A DNA stretch of 64,000 nucleotides from Xanthomonas sp. DAR 34887 (GTDB lineage: Bacteria; Pseudomonadota; Gammaproteobacteria; Xanthomonadales; Xanthomonadaceae), in the NCBI RefSeq assembly GCF_041245805.1, contig NZ_CP162490.1:1-64000 (forward strand). Reading direction: 5' to 3'. Shown here one piece after another: positions 1 through 11,661 of the stretch. The notes under the pieces were generated by a model that saw only the letters and a list, made by a program, of their open reading frames with translations, was not told where the DNA came from and searched no databases. Position 1 is the first letter of the stretch. Every line of letters starts with the position of its first letter. The translations under genes and the position numbers were made by a program.

Positions 1-1341
1 ATGGATGCTTGGCCCCGTTGCCTGGAACGTCTGGAAGCTGAATTTCCAGCCGAGGACGTTCACACCTGGTTGAAACCGCTGCAAGCCGAACAGCGCCATG
101 ACAACAGCATGGTCCTGTACGCCCCGAACGCCTTCATCGTCGAACAGGTACGCGAGCGCTACCTGGCGCGGATCCGCGAGCTGCTGACCTATTTCGCCGG
201 CAGCGGCGAGGTGGTCCTGCAGGTCGGCTCGCGTCCGCGCGCACCGGAGCCGGTGGCGCCGGTGGCCAGCGACGCGGCCGCCGCGCGCACGCCGCCAGCG
301 CCGTTGCTGGAACCGTTCGCCGGCAACCTCGACTCGCACTACACCTTCGCCAACTTCGTCGAAGGCCGCAGCAACCAGCTCGGCCTGGCCGCGGCCACGC
401 AGGCGGCGCAGAAGCCCGGCGACCGCGCGCACAACCCGTTGCTGCTGTACGGCAGCACCGGCCTGGGCAAGACCCACCTGATGTTCGCCGCCGGCAACGC
501 GATGCGCGAGCAGAATCCCAACGCGCGGGTCATGTACCTGCGCTCGGAACAGTTCTTCAGCGCGATGATCCGCGCGCTGCAGGACAAGACCATGGACCAG
601 TTCAAGCGCCAGTTCCAGCAGGTGGACGCGCTGCTGATCGACGACATCCAGTTCTTCGCCGGCAAGGACCGCACCCAGGAAGAGTTCTTCCATACCTTCA
701 ACGCGCTGTTCGACGGCCGCCAGCAGATCATCCTGACCTGCGACCGCTACCCGCGCGAGGTCGAAGGCCTGGAGCCGCGGCTGAAGTCGCGCCTGGCCTG
801 GGGCCTGTCGGTGGCGATCGACCCGCCCGATTTCGAGACCCGCGCGGCGATCGTGCTGGCCAAGGCGCGCGAGCGCGGAGCGGAGATCCCCGACGACGTG
901 GCGTTCCTGATCGCCAAGAAGATGCGCTCCAACGTGCGCGACCTGGAAGGCGCGCTCAACACGCTGGCCGCCCGCGCCAACTTCACCGGCCGCGCGATCA
1001 CCACCGAGTTCGCCCAGGAGACGCTGCGCGACCTGCTGCGCGCGCAGCAGCAGGCGATCGGCATCCCCAACATCCAGAAGACCGTGGCCGACTACTACGG
1101 CCTGCAGATCAAGGACCTGCTATCCAAGCGCCGCACCCGCTCGCTGGCGCGGCCGCGGCAGGTGGCGATGGCGCTGACCAAGGAACTGACCGAACACAGC
1201 CTGCCGGAGATCGGCGATGCGTTCGCCGGGCGCGACCACACCACCGTGCTGCACGCCTGCCGCCAGATCAAGCACCTGATGGAAACCGACGGCAAGCTGC
1301 GCGAGGACTGGGACAAGCTGATTCGCAAGCTCAGCGAGTAG
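1..1341 (+). CDS. dnaA: Chromosomal replication initiator protein DnaA
   Basis: DnaA binds 9-bp DnaA boxes and, in its ATP form, opens oriC and loads the DnaB helicase. The 446-residue protein has the expected layout: N-terminal domain I (about 1-75), a short Pro/Ala linker (80-105), the AAA+ core with Walker A GSTGLGKT (151-158) and Walker [10 protein letters not shown] (211-219), and a C-terminal helix-turn-helix with the DnaA signature [15 protein letters not shown] (about 409-423). The window starts exactly at its ATG, so the chromosome was evidently linearised here and no upstream promoter can be seen. Length is normal for gammaproteobacteria. It is followed by a box-bearing intergenic region and dnaN, the classical order. 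Confidence 0.98.
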   Translation: MDAWPRCLERLEAEFPAEDVHTWLKPLQAEQRHDNSMVLYAPNAFIVEQVRERYLARIRELLTYFAGSGEVVLQVGSRPRAPEPVAPVASDAAAARTPPAPLLEPFAGNLDSHYTFANFVEGRSNQLGLAAATQAAQKPGDRAHNPLLLYGSTGLGKTHLMFAAGNAMREQNPNARVMYLRSEQFFSAMIRALQDKTMDQFKRQFQQVDALLIDDIQFFAGKDRTQEEFFHTFNALFDGRQQIILTCDRYPREVEGLEPRLKSRLAWGLSVAIDPPDFETRAAIVLAKARERGAEIPDDVAFLIAKKMRSNVRDLEGALNTLAARANFTGRAITTEFAQETLRDLLRAQQQAIGIPNIQKTVADYYGLQIKDLLSKRRTRSLARPRQVAMALTKELTEHSLPEIGDAFAGRDHTTVLHACRQIKHLMETDGKLREDWDKLIRKLSE

Positions 1342-1455
1342 CGGCCGGCGCTGCGCCGGAAGGGCGCGAACCGGCGCCTCGCCGGCGCTGCGGCGCGGGA
1401 TGCCGGAAGCGCCGTATAAATCGGTGCATGACTTCGCGACAAATCCGGTAGAAAC

Positions 1456-1464
1456 TGTGGATAA
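1456..1464 (-). promoter_or_regulatory. DnaA box, perfect consensus
   Basis: The plus strand reads TGTGGATAA, the exact reverse complement of the consensus TTATCCACA. It lies 115 bp after the dnaA stop. Confidence 0.85.
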
Positions 1465-1490
1465 AGTGCAGCGCGGCGGCGCCGGCAAAA

Positions 1491-1499
1491 CTATCCACA
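1491..1499 (+). promoter_or_regulatory. DnaA box, one mismatch
   Basis: CTATCCACA matches the consensus TTATCCACA at 8 of 9 positions and faces the perfect box at 1456, giving an inverted pair in the dnaA-dnaN gap. Confidence 0.7.
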
Positions 1500-1662
1500 G
1501 GTTTCCCCACCCTTACAGGGGCAGTAATACCCGGGATTCAGGGAGCGAAAAACCCTTGTATTCCAGATAGTTAAGCTACCTTTGCACCGAAAATCGCTCT
1601 ACCATCACCACCAAGCTTTGATTTATTCCATATCTTTTTAAAGCATAGGGGCACGGAACCAC

Positions 1663-2763
1663 ATGCGTTTCACACTGCAGCGCGAAGCCTTCCTCAAGCC
1701 ATTGGCGCAAGTCGTCAATGTGGTCGAACGCCGCCAGACCTTGCCGGTTCTGGCCAACTTCCTGGTGCAGGTGCACGACGGACAACTGTCGCTGACCGGT
1801 ACCGACCTGGAAGTGGAAATGGTGTCGCGTATCGCGGTCGACGACGCGCAGGACGGCGAAACCACGATTCCGGCACGCAAGCTGTTCGAGATCATTCGGG
1901 CGCTGCCCGACGGCAGCAAGATCACCGTCTCGCAGACCGGCGACAAGATCACCGTTCAGGCCGGGCGTAGTCGCTTCACCCTGGCCACGCTGCCGGCCAA
2001 CGATTTCCCGTCGGTCGACGAAGTGGAAGCCACCGAGCGGGTGCTGGTGCCGGAAGCGGCGCTGAAGGAACTGATCGAGCGCACCGCGTTCGCGATGGCG
2101 CAGCAGGACGTGCGCTATTACCTCAACGGCCTGCTGTTCGACCTGCGCGATCAGACCCTGCGCTGCGTGGCCACCGATGGTCACCGCCTGGCGCTGTGCG
2201 AGACCGAGCTGGAGAACGCTGGCGGCGCCAAGCGCCAGATCATCGTGCCGCGCAAGGGCGTCACCGAGCTGCAGCGCCTGCTGGAAGGCGGCGATCGCGA
2301 GGTCGAGCTGGAAGTGGGCCGTAGCCACGTGCGGGTCAAGCGCGACGATGTCACCTTCACCTCGAAGCTGATCGACGGCCGTTTCCCCGATTACGAAGCG
2401 GTGATCCCGATCGGTGCCGACCGCGAGGTCAAGCTGGATCGCGAAGCCCTGCGCGCCGCGCTGCAGCGTGCGGCGATCCTGTCCAACGAGAAGTACCGCG
2501 GCGTGCGCGTGGAAGTTTCGCCGGGCCAGCTGAAGATCAGCGCGCACAACCCCGAGCAGGAAGAGGCGCAGGAAGAGATCGAGGCAGACACCAAGGTCAG
2601 CGACCTGGCGATCGGCTTCAACGTGAACTACCTGCTCGATGCGCTGTCGGCGCTGCGCGAGGAGTTCATCGTGATCCAGCTGCGCGATGCCAACTCCTCA
2701 GCCCTGGTGCGCGAGGCCAGCAGCGCCCGCTCCCGCCACGTGGTGATGCCGCTGCGTCTGTAA
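1663..2763 (+). CDS. dnaN: DNA polymerase III beta sliding clamp
   Basis: The 366-residue beta clamp forms the dimeric ring that tethers polymerase III and many repair proteins to DNA. The start MRFTLQREAFLKPLAQVVNV and the end HVVMPLRL (the conserved C-terminal MPMRL-type tail) are typical, and the length equals the family norm of about 366 residues (three clamp domains of about 120 residues). The ATG at 1663 follows a purine-rich leader. It sits in the order dnaA-dnaN-recF-gyrB, and a strong hairpin terminator 40 bp after its stop suggests that its transcript ends before recF. Confidence 0.98.
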   Translation: MRFTLQREAFLKPLAQVVNVVERRQTLPVLANFLVQVHDGQLSLTGTDLEVEMVSRIAVDDAQDGETTIPARKLFEIIRALPDGSKITVSQTGDKITVQAGRSRFTLATLPANDFPSVDEVEATERVLVPEAALKELIERTAFAMAQQDVRYYLNGLLFDLRDQTLRCVATDGHRLALCETELENAGGAKRQIIVPRKGVTELQRLLEGGDREVELEVGRSHVRVKRDDVTFTSKLIDGRFPDYEAVIPIGADREVKLDREALRAALQRAAILSNEKYRGVRVEVSPGQLKISAHNPEQEEAQEEIEADTKVSDLAIGFNVNYLLDALSALREEFIVIQLRDANSSALVREASSARSRHVVMPLRL

Positions 2764-2779
2764 CCGGCACACCACCTCG

Positions 2780-2795
2780 TGTTCCACGTGGAACA
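2780..2795. promoter_or_regulatory. parS: parS site 1 (perfect 16-bp palindrome)
   Basis: TGTTCCACGTGGAACA is a perfect palindrome that fits the bacterial parS pattern TGTTNCACGTGNAACA bound by ParB. It lies 17 bp after the dnaN stop and is the best of three such sites within 1.4 kb. Confidence 0.85.
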
Positions 2796-2802
2796 CGCCG
2801 AG

Positions 2803-2830
2803 AAACCCGGCCTCGTGCCGGGTTTTCTTT
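2803..2830 (+). terminator. Rho-independent terminator after dnaN
   Basis: AAACCCGGC (2803-2811) pairs with GCCGGGTTT (2817-2825) around a 5-base loop and runs into a T-rich tail (TTTTCTTT). It lies 40 bp downstream of dnaN on the same strand. Confidence 0.85.
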
Positions 2831-3101
2831 TGCCTGTGGTTTATCAGGCCGCTTTCATCCCAAACACGCCCATGTGGGAGCGACTTCAGTCGCGACGGGC
2901 CTTACCACCAATGCATCAGCGCAACGCACAGGAACCCCTGGCTCTCCTCGTAGCGACCCGCTGCGGCCAACGCATCGAAACCGACCGGCCGGCAAGCCGC
3001 ACCCGCAACAGGACGTTCGCACCCGCTTTGGGTATGCTGCCGCCCTACCCTGATGAGCCGACCCGCGTGCGCCCGGTGCGAGCGCCTCGCCCCGATTCCG
3101 C
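2831..3101. repeat. dnaN-recF spacer with one diverged REP element
   Basis: No gene is supported in this spacer. It holds one copy (2873-2899) of the dispersed palindromic repeat in its GTGGGAGCGACTTCAGTC variant. The rest, including the recF leader, shows no motif I recognise. Confidence 0.55.
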
Positions 3102-4202
3102 ATGCACGTCTCCCGCCTCGATCTTCACCACCTGCGCCGCTTCGCCGCGTTGGAGCTGGCGCCCGCGCCCGGCTTGAACCTGATCACCGGCGACAACGGG
3201 GCCGGCAAGACCACCATCCTCGAGGCCATGCACCTGATGGCTTACGGCCGCAGCTTTCGCGGGCGGGTGCGCGATGGCCTGGTCAGCCAGGGCCAGGACG
3301 CGTTGGACGTGTTCGTCGAATGGCAGGAACGCGGCACGGAGCCGCAACAACCGCGCCGCCGCCGCGCCGGGCTGCGCCACAGCGGCCAGGATTGGCGTGG
3401 CCGGCTCGACGGCGAGGACGTGGCCTACCTCGGCACGCTCTGCGCTGCGCTGGCGGTGGTCACCTTCGAACCGGGCAGCCATGTGCTGGTCAGCGGCGGC
3501 GGCGAACCGCGCCGGCGTTTCGTCGATTGGGGCTTGTTCCACGTGGAACCTGATTTCCTGGCGCTATGGCGCCGCTACGCGCGGGCGCTCAAACAGCGCA
3601 ACGCCCTGCTGAAGAGCGGTGGCGGCGGCGCGGCGCTGGACGCCTGGGACCACGAACTGGCCGAGGCTGGCGAACCGCTCACCTTCCGCCGCGAGCAGTA
3701 CCTGGAACGCCTGCTGCAGCGCCTGTTGGCGCTGGGTCCCGAGTTGGCGCCGGCGCTGGGCATCCAGCACCTGCAGTTCGCCCCAGGCTGGCGGCGCCAC
3801 GAGGTGCCGCTGGCCGACGCGTTGTTGCTCAACCGCGAGCGCGACCGCCAGTACGGCTACACCTCGGTCGGGCCGCACCGCGCCGACTGGAGCCTGGAGT
3901 TCGCGTCCATTCCCGGCCGCGACGCGCTGTCGCGCGGTCAGGCCAAGCTCACCGCGCTGGCCTGCCTGCTTGCCCAGGCCGAAGACTATGCCGAGCAACG
4001 TGGCGAGTGGCCGGTGATCGCGCTGGACGACTTGGCCTCGGAACTGGATCAGCAGCACCAGCACCGTGTGCTGCAACGGCTGCAGGCCGGCCCGGCGCAG
4101 GTCTTCGTCACTGCCACCGAAACTCCGCGCGCGCTGGCCGATACCGACTTGCCGATCGTGCGGTTCCACGTGGAACATGGGAGTGTTCTGGTCCAGCCCT
4201 AG
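3102..4202 (+). CDS. recF: DNA replication and repair protein RecF
   Basis: RecF is an SMC-like ABC ATPase that, with RecO and RecR, loads RecA at single-strand gaps. The 366-residue protein starts [14 protein letters not shown] and shows Walker A GDNGAGKT (30-37), an ABC signature LSRGQAK (276-282) and Walker [13 protein letters not shown] (about 305-316). The ATG at 3102 was chosen because the RecF N-terminus aligns from there; longer reading upstream gives no family-like sequence. Two parS-type palindromes are embedded in the reading frame, each encoding the tetrapeptide FHVE (near residues 145 and 355). It stands between dnaN and gyrB. Confidence 0.97.
   Translation: MHVSRLDLHHLRRFAALELAPAPGLNLITGDNGAGKTTILEAMHLMAYGRSFRGRVRDGLVSQGQDALDVFVEWQERGTEPQQPRRRRAGLRHSGQDWRGRLDGEDVAYLGTLCAALAVVTFEPGSHVLVSGGGEPRRRFVDWGLFHVEPDFLALWRRYARALKQRNALLKSGGGGAALDAWDHELAEAGEPLTFRREQYLERLLQRLLALGPELAPALGIQHLQFAPGWRRHEVPLADALLLNRERDRQYGYTSVGPHRADWSLEFASIPGRDALSRGQAKLTALACLLAQAEDYAEQRGEWPVIALDDLASELDQQHQHRVLQRLQAGPAQVFVTATETPRALADTDLPIVRFHVEHGSVLVQP
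3535..3550. promoter_or_regulatory. parS: parS site 2, inside recF
   Basis: TGTTCCACGTGGAACC differs from the perfect palindrome at 2780 only in its last base. It lies within recF coding sequence, where it encodes LFHVEP. Confidence 0.75.
4162..4177. promoter_or_regulatory. parS: parS site 3, inside the 3' end of recF
   Basis: GGTTCCACGTGGAACA matches the 16-bp parS pattern except at its first base. It overlaps the last codons of recF (RFHVEH) and lies about 150 bp before gyrB. Confidence 0.75.
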
Positions 4203-4231
4203 GCCCACACGGGCCATGTGCCCGTGGCTGC

Positions 4232-6780
<2,549 letters not shown>

Positions 6781-6792
6781 CGCGGCGTCGCC

Positions 6793-6814
6793 GCCCCCGG
6801 CTCGCGCCGGGGGC
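6793..6814 (+). terminator. GC hairpin after gyrB, possible terminator
   Basis: GCCCCCGGC (6793-6801) pairs with GCCGGGGGC (6806-6814) around TCGC, 12 bp after the gyrB stop. No T-run follows, so classical intrinsic termination is doubtful. Confidence 0.4.
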
Positions 6815-6858
6815 TGGCCTCGCTCCGCTCCCATCGCCTGCTTTCGCCCAGGATCGCG

Positions 6859-7713
6859 ATGACCTCGCTGCCGTCGCCCATGCCCGCCCCGCCCCCGCTG
6901 ACCAATGCCGCGCCACCGCCGTCCGGCTGGGGCAAGCCGGTGCTCGGTTTCGTTCTCGACGTGCTGCTTGCCGCGGTCGTGCTGTTGGCCGTCAGCGTGC
7001 TGTCCGGCCTGGTCTGGGGCGTGGTGCGCGGCGTCCAGGTCACCATGGAGCTGCGGGCGCAGGGCGTTCCCGCCGATCGGCTGACCGCCGCCGTCGCCTC
7101 CCTGCTCGGCCAGCCCGGGGCGCTGGCGCAGTTGTTGATCGCCCTGGTGAGCACCCTGTCCGCGGCCTTGCTGCTGTACTTCCTGCGGCGCCCGGCCACC
7201 GCGGCCGAGCGCCGCGCCTCCTGGCAGGCCGCGCGCGTGCCTGCGACCTGGGGCTGGGTGGTGCTGGTGGCGGTGGCGGTATTCGTGGGCAGCAGCGTGC
7301 TGTCCAACCTCGGCGCGCAGCTGGGGGTCAAGCCGGTGCCGACCAACCTGCCGCTGATGCGCGAAGCGATGACGCAGATGCCGCTGTTCCTGGTCGTGTT
7401 CGCGGTGCTGATCGCCCCGGCCTACGAGGAACTGCTGTTTCGCCGCGTGCTGTTCGGGCGCCTGTGGGATGCCGGCTGGCCGCGGCTGGGCATGGCGCTC
7501 AGCGGCGCCGCGTTCGCGCTGGTGCACGAACTGCCCGGCACCACCGGCAATGGCGTGGCCGAGACCCTGCAGCTGTGGTTGGTCTACGGCAGCATGGGCG
7601 CGGCGTTCGCATGGCTGTACAAGCGCACCGGCACGTTGTGGGCGCCGATCGCCGCGCACGGGCTGAACAACGCCGTCGCTGTAGCGGCTTTGTATTGGTT
7701 TGGCACAACTTGA
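6859..7713 (+). CDS. CPBP-family intramembrane metalloprotease (CAAX-type)
   Basis: This is a 284-residue polytopic membrane protein of the CPBP/Abi (type II CAAX protease) family. It carries the diagnostic motif EELLFR (EE at 190-191, R195), the second-motif histidine in FALVHE (H223) and the third motif HGLNN (H267, N270-271). Hydrophobic helices fall near 27-55, 90-108, 132-150 and 172-188, followed by the catalytic bundle. The family cleaves or processes membrane substrates; the substrate here is unknown. It follows gyrB by 78 bp and precedes another metalloprotease gene. Confidence 0.85.
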   Translation: MTSLPSPMPAPPPLTNAAPPPSGWGKPVLGFVLDVLLAAVVLLAVSVLSGLVWGVVRGVQVTMELRAQGVPADRLTAAVASLLGQPGALAQLLIALVSTLSAALLLYFLRRPATAAERRASWQAARVPATWGWVVLVAVAVFVGSSVLSNLGAQLGVKPVPTNLPLMREAMTQMPLFLVVFAVLIAPAYEELLFRRVLFGRLWDAGWPRLGMALSGAAFALVHELPGTTGNGVAETLQLWLVYGSMGAAFAWLYKRTGTLWAPIAAHGLNNAVAVAALYWFGTT

Positions 7714-7780
7714 AGATTTGTTTGACGAAAAGTTAAGACGTGTGCCACCACACTGCGATGCGTGTCATAGGGGGACCCGT

Positions 7781-8587
7781 ATGAAGAGTGTTGTACTGGG
7801 GGCATCCATCGCGGTGCTGCTGGCAGCGTGCGCGACCACCACTTCGCCGACCGGGCGTACCCAGGTCGTGGGTGGCGTCTCGCAGCAGGAACTCGATCAA
7901 CTCGGCTTGAAAGCGTTCGCCGAGACCAAGGCCAAGGAGCCGATCGATACCGATCCCAAGCGCAACGCCTACGTGCGCTGCGTGGTCAACGCCCTGGTCG
8001 CGCAGTTGCCGCCGCAGTGGCGCAGCACGGCGTGGGAAACCGCCCTGTTCGACGACAAGGAACCCAACGCGTTCGCGCTGCCCGGCGGCAAGGTCGGGGT
8101 CAACAGCGGCATCTTCACCGTGGCCAAGAATCAGGATCAGCTGGCGGCGGTGCTCGGCCACGAGATCGGCCATGTGATCTCGCGCCATCACGAAGAACGC
8201 ATCACCCGCCAGATGGGCACCCAGACCGGCCTCAGCCTGCTCGGTGCGCTGGCCGGCGCGCGCTATGGCAGCGCCGCGGCCGACACGGTGGGCCAGGTCG
8301 GCGGCATGACCGCGCAGGCCGCGTTTCTGCTGCCGGGCTCGCGCACCCAGGAGAGCGAGGCCGACGTGGTCGGCCAGCGGCTGATGGCACAGGCCGGTTT
8401 CGACCCGGCGCAGGCCGTGGATCTGTGGAAGAACATGATGGCCGCCGGCGGCCAACGCCCGCCGCAGTGGCTGTCCACCCACCCCGACCCCAGCGCCCGC
8501 ATCGGCGAACTGCAACGCGATGTCGCTACGCTCGAGCCGGTCTATGCGCAGGCGCGCAGTGCCGGGCGGGTGCCGAAGTGCAATTGA
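7781..8587 (+). CDS. M48-family zinc metalloprotease, predicted lipoprotein
   Basis: The 268-residue protein starts with a lipoprotein signal (MKSVVLGASIAVLLAAC, acylated Cys17) and carries the zinc motif HEIGH (127-131) with a downstream SEAD glutamate (about 207), as in M48 proteases of the LoiP/YcaL type that act on outer-membrane proteins in the periplasm. The ATG at 7781 was preferred over an upstream in-frame ATG at 7700 because it follows AGGGGGAC at good spacing and begins directly with the signal peptide; the upstream start would also overlap the preceding protease gene. Confidence 0.85.
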   Translation: MKSVVLGASIAVLLAACATTTSPTGRTQVVGGVSQQELDQLGLKAFAETKAKEPIDTDPKRNAYVRCVVNALVAQLPPQWRSTAWETALFDDKEPNAFALPGGKVGVNSGIFTVAKNQDQLAAVLGHEIGHVISRHHEERITRQMGTQTGLSLLGALAGARYGSAAADTVGQVGGMTAQAAFLLPGSRTQESEADVVGQRLMAQAGFDPAQAVDLWKNMMAAGGQRPPQWLSTHPDPSARIGELQRDVATLEPVYAQARSAGRVPKCN

Positions 8588-8741
8588 GCGCATCGGCCGC
8601 AGCGCTCGACGCCTGCGCCGCAATGCCAATGCGTCCTAAAACGTTTTCACCACGTACAGGTTTCTGTTAGTTTTGCTGGCTCGGCCCAGGATGGCCGCTC
8701 CGTCTTCCGTGCCGCTCAGGGCGGTTCCACCGAGGTGATCC

Positions 8742-9935
8742 ATGAAATTCAGTATTCGCAAGCAAGCGCTGTTGTCCCTGCTGATCACTGCTGCCCTCGG
8801 CGGCGCGGTGGTGACCGACGCTGTCGCGCAGTCTGATCGCTCCGAGCAGCGCTCCTCGCGCAAGTCCAAGAACGAAAAGGCCGCGGTGATGTTCCCCAAC
8901 GCCACCCGCCAGGAGCCGACCGGCAAGCCGTCGTCCAAGCTCGGCAGCAAGCTGCAGAAGCTGATCGACACCTACAACAAGGGCGAGGACTACGCCGCCG
9001 TGCGTACCCAGGCCGACGAGATCCTGGCCAATAGCGCGGCCAACGAATACGACAAGTCCATCGCCGCGCAGCTCGCCGCGCAGGCCGCCTACAACCTGGA
9101 CGACAGCAAGGCCGCCAAGCAGTACCTGCAGCAGGCGATCCAGTTCAACGGCCTGGACAACAACGGCCACTTCCAGTCGATGCTGATGCTGGCGCAGCTG
9201 CAGCTGCAGGACGACGAGACCGCCGCCGGCCTGGCGACGCTGGACAAGTTCCTCGCCGAATCCAAGTCGAACCGCCCGGAAGACCTGATCCTCAAGGGCC
9301 AGGCGCTGTACCAGACCGAGCGCTACCAAGAGGCGATCCCGGTGCTGCAGCAAGCCATCGCCGCGTCGCCAGAGCCCAAGGACAGCTGGAACCAGCTGCT
9401 GATGGCGTCCTATGCCGAAGCCGGCCAGACCGGCGAAGCGGTCAAGGCGGCCGAAGCGCTGGCGGCGAAGACGCCGAACGACAAGAAGGCCCAGCTCAAC
9501 CTGGCCAGCATGTACATGCAGGCCGACCAGATGGACAAGGCCGCGGCGGTGATGGACAAGCTGCGTGCGGCCGGGCAGTTGACCGACGAGAAGGAGTACA
9601 AGCAGCTGTACTCGATCTACGCCAACACCGACAAGAAGGAAAAGGACGTCATCGCGGTCATCAACGAAGGCATGCAGAAGGGCATCCTCAAGCCTGACTA
9701 CCAGACCTATCTGGCGCTGGCGCAGTCCTACTACTACACCGACCAGGTGCCGCAGGCGATCGAGAACTGGCAGAAGGCCGCGCCGTTGTCCAAGGACGGC
9801 GAGACCTATCTGAACCTGGCCAAGGTGCTGCACCAGGAAGGCCGCATCCCGGAAGCCAAGCAGGCCGCGCAGCAGGCGCTCGCCAAGGGCGTCAAGAAGC
9901 CGGAAGACGCCAAGAAGATCATCAATCTGAAGTAA
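8742..9935 (+). CDS. Secreted tetratricopeptide-repeat protein
   Basis: The 397-residue protein opens with a Sec signal (about 1-29, ending DAVAQS) and then shows repeated TPR-like helical pairs from about residue 70 to the end (for example DLILKGQALYQTERYQEAIP and TYLNLAKVLHQEGRIPEAKQ). A basic, Ser-rich stretch (30-50) follows the signal. TPR proteins of this kind are periplasmic scaffolds. It stands 151 bp before tonB on the same strand; a functional link to TonB is plausible but only positional. No transmembrane segment other than the signal is visible. Confidence 0.8.
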   Translation: MKFSIRKQALLSLLITAALGGAVVTDAVAQSDRSEQRSSRKSKNEKAAVMFPNATRQEPTGKPSSKLGSKLQKLIDTYNKGEDYAAVRTQADEILANSAANEYDKSIAAQLAAQAAYNLDDSKAAKQYLQQAIQFNGLDNNGHFQSMLMLAQLQLQDDETAAGLATLDKFLAESKSNRPEDLILKGQALYQTERYQEAIPVLQQAIAASPEPKDSWNQLLMASYAEAGQTGEAVKAAEALAAKTPNDKKAQLNLASMYMQADQMDKAAAVMDKLRAAGQLTDEKEYKQLYSIYANTDKKEKDVIAVINEGMQKGILKPDYQTYLALAQSYYYTDQVPQAIENWQKAAPLSKDGETYLNLAKVLHQEGRIPEAKQAAQQALAKGVKKPEDAKKIINLK

Positions 9936-10086
9936 AGAGCAAAAAAAGCCCCCGAAAACCAGTGCTTAAAGTAGTGCAGGTCACAGGGATTGGTATAAGC
10001 TTGGAGGTTCCTGCGGTGTCAAGCCGCCTGAACTGGGATTCAGATTCGTCGCGAATCCCGGCCCCCCTAAATCGAGTCATTGGCGC

Positions 10087-10761
10087 ATGACGGAACAATT
10101 GGTCATCAATCGGCATTACGACAGAGATGAAGCCTCCGGCCTCAGCTGGCCGCGCATCATCGGTATTGCCTTCGTAATCGCGCTGCATCTGGCAGCGTTG
10201 ATGTTGTTGCTGATTCCAGCCGTTGCGCCGAAGGCGGCAGCGGAGAAGGAGCGCAACATCGTCGTCACCCTAGTCGACGCCCCGCCACCCCCGCCACCCC
10301 CGCCGCCGCCGCCGCCGAAGCCGCCGGAGACGCCGCCGCCGCCGGTCAAGAACCTGGCCCCGCCGAAGCCGACCCCGTTGCCGCCGCCGCCGGAAGCCCC
10401 GGTGATCGACGTGCCGGAGCCGCGCCCGAGCGACATCGCCACGCCGCCGTCGCCGCCGTCGCCGCCTGCCGCCGCGACCGACATCGGTGCCAGCGTCGAT
10501 ATCTCGTCGAAGAACATGAACCCGCCGAAGTACCCGCCGTCCGCATTCCGGTCGGGCGCGGAAGGCGAGGTGATCCTGATCATCGATGTCGATGCAAACG
10601 GTAACGTCACCAACGTCGCCGTCGAGAAATCCAGCCGCAATCGCGATCTGGACCGCGCCGCCATGGAAGCAGCGCGCAAGTGGCGGTTCAATTCCGCTGT
10701 CGTCAATGGACAGAAGACCGCCGGCCGCGTCCGCGTACCGGTCAACTTCGCGCTGAACTGA
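10087..10761 (+). CDS. tonB: TonB energy transducer
   Basis: TonB couples the inner-membrane proton gradient, through ExbB/ExbD, to outer-membrane TonB-dependent receptors. The 224-residue protein has a short cytoplasmic N-terminus, one membrane anchor (about 18-40), a long Pro-rich periplasmic spacer (about 55-130, with runs of Pro and PPPP-KP units) and a C-terminal TonB fold (KYPPSAFRSGAEGEVILIID to the end, including the conserved KWRFNSA). It heads the tonB-exbB-exbD1-exbD2 cluster. Several TonB-dependent receptor genes occur in this window, consistent with heavy use of this system. Confidence 0.96.
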   Translation: MTEQLVINRHYDRDEASGLSWPRIIGIAFVIALHLAALMLLLIPAVAPKAAAEKERNIVVTLVDAPPPPPPPPPPPPKPPETPPPPVKNLAPPKPTPLPPPPEAPVIDVPEPRPSDIATPPSPPSPPAAATDIGASVDISSKNMNPPKYPPSAFRSGAEGEVILIIDVDANGNVTNVAVEKSSRNRDLDRAAMEAARKWRFNSAVVNGQKTAGRVRVPVNFALN

Positions 10762-10854
10762 TACAAAGGCAGCAGGCCGGCGCACCCGCCGGTCTGCAGG
10801 CCCTGTCTACTCTTTGCACCACCCTCATCACCACACACAACAAAGGTAAGCGTC

Positions 10855-11619
10855 ATGCTGCAGGAAATTTTCATCGCCGCTGCTGCGGGGGGCAACAACG
10901 CATCGAACGCCCTGTCGCAGATGGGCTTCGAGCACCTGATCACCGAGATGACCTCCAAGCCGGGTGACTTCGCCGTCTCCTGGGTGGTGCTCATCACCCT
11001 TATCATCATGTCGGCGTCGTCCTGGTACTGGACCGTCATCAACATCTTCCGCGCCACCCGTCTGAAGGGCCAGGCCGACCGCGTCACCAGCCTGTTCTGG
11101 GATACGCCGAACGCGCAGGACGCCATCCGTGCGATGGAAGAGCAGCCGGCCAGCGAGCCGTTCTCGAAGATCGCGCTCGACGCCGCGCAGGCCGCTGCGC
11201 ACCACCAGCGCGCCGAAGCCGGTGCCGGCACCGGCCTGGGCGAGACCCTGAGCCGTTCGGAGTTCGTCGACCGTGCCCTGCGCCAGGCCGTGACCCGCGA
11301 AAGCACCAAGCTGCAGTCGGGCATGACCCTGCTGGCCACCGTCGGTGCGACCGCGCCGTTCGTCGGTCTGCTCGGTACGGTGTGGGGCATCTACGGCGCG
11401 CTGATCAAGATCGGTGCCACCGGCTCCGCCTCGATCGACGCCGTTGCCGGCCCGGTGGGTGAAGCGCTGATCATGACCGCGATCGGTCTGTTCGTCGCGA
11501 TCCCGGCCGTGTTCGCGTTCAACTTCTTCAGCAAGGTCAACAGCTCGACGATCGCCAAGTTCGATACGTTCGCCCACGACCTGCACGACTTCTTCGCCAC
11601 TGGTTCGCGCGTTCGCTGA
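10855..11619 (+). CDS. exbB: TonB-system proton channel subunit ExbB
   Basis: The 254-residue ExbB has three hydrophobic segments (about 37-60, 158-180 and 198-222) and the conserved MotA/TolQ/ExbB block (LLATVGATAPFVGLLGTVWG followed by GEALIMTAIGLFVAIPAV). It forms the pentameric channel that surrounds ExbD. It lies 93 bp after tonB and 42 bp before exbD1, so co-transcription is likely. Confidence 0.96.
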   Translation: MLQEIFIAAAAGGNNASNALSQMGFEHLITEMTSKPGDFAVSWVVLITLIIMSASSWYWTVINIFRATRLKGQADRVTSLFWDTPNAQDAIRAMEEQPASEPFSKIALDAAQAAAHHQRAEAGAGTGLGETLSRSEFVDRALRQAVTRESTKLQSGMTLLATVGATAPFVGLLGTVWGIYGALIKIGATGSASIDAVAGPVGEALIMTAIGLFVAIPAVFAFNFFSKVNSSTIAKFDTFAHDLHDFFATGSRVR

Positions 11620-11661
11620 TCCGCGGTCGAGTAGTCCACGCAACGATTAACGGAGCCCGTT

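Larger units (their letters stand above)
1342..1662. other. Candidate oriC region between dnaA and dnaN
   Basis: This 321-bp gene-free stretch holds one perfect DnaA box on the minus strand and one near-perfect box on the plus strand 35 bp away. They are followed by an AT-richer segment (about 1556-1645, with runs such as TTTATTCCATATC and TTTTTAAAG) that contrasts with the GC-rich surroundings and could act as the unwinding element. It also carries the promoter and leader of dnaN. Placement between dnaA and dnaN is a usual bacterial oriC position; that replication starts here is inferred from this and not shown by the sequence. Confidence 0.7.
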
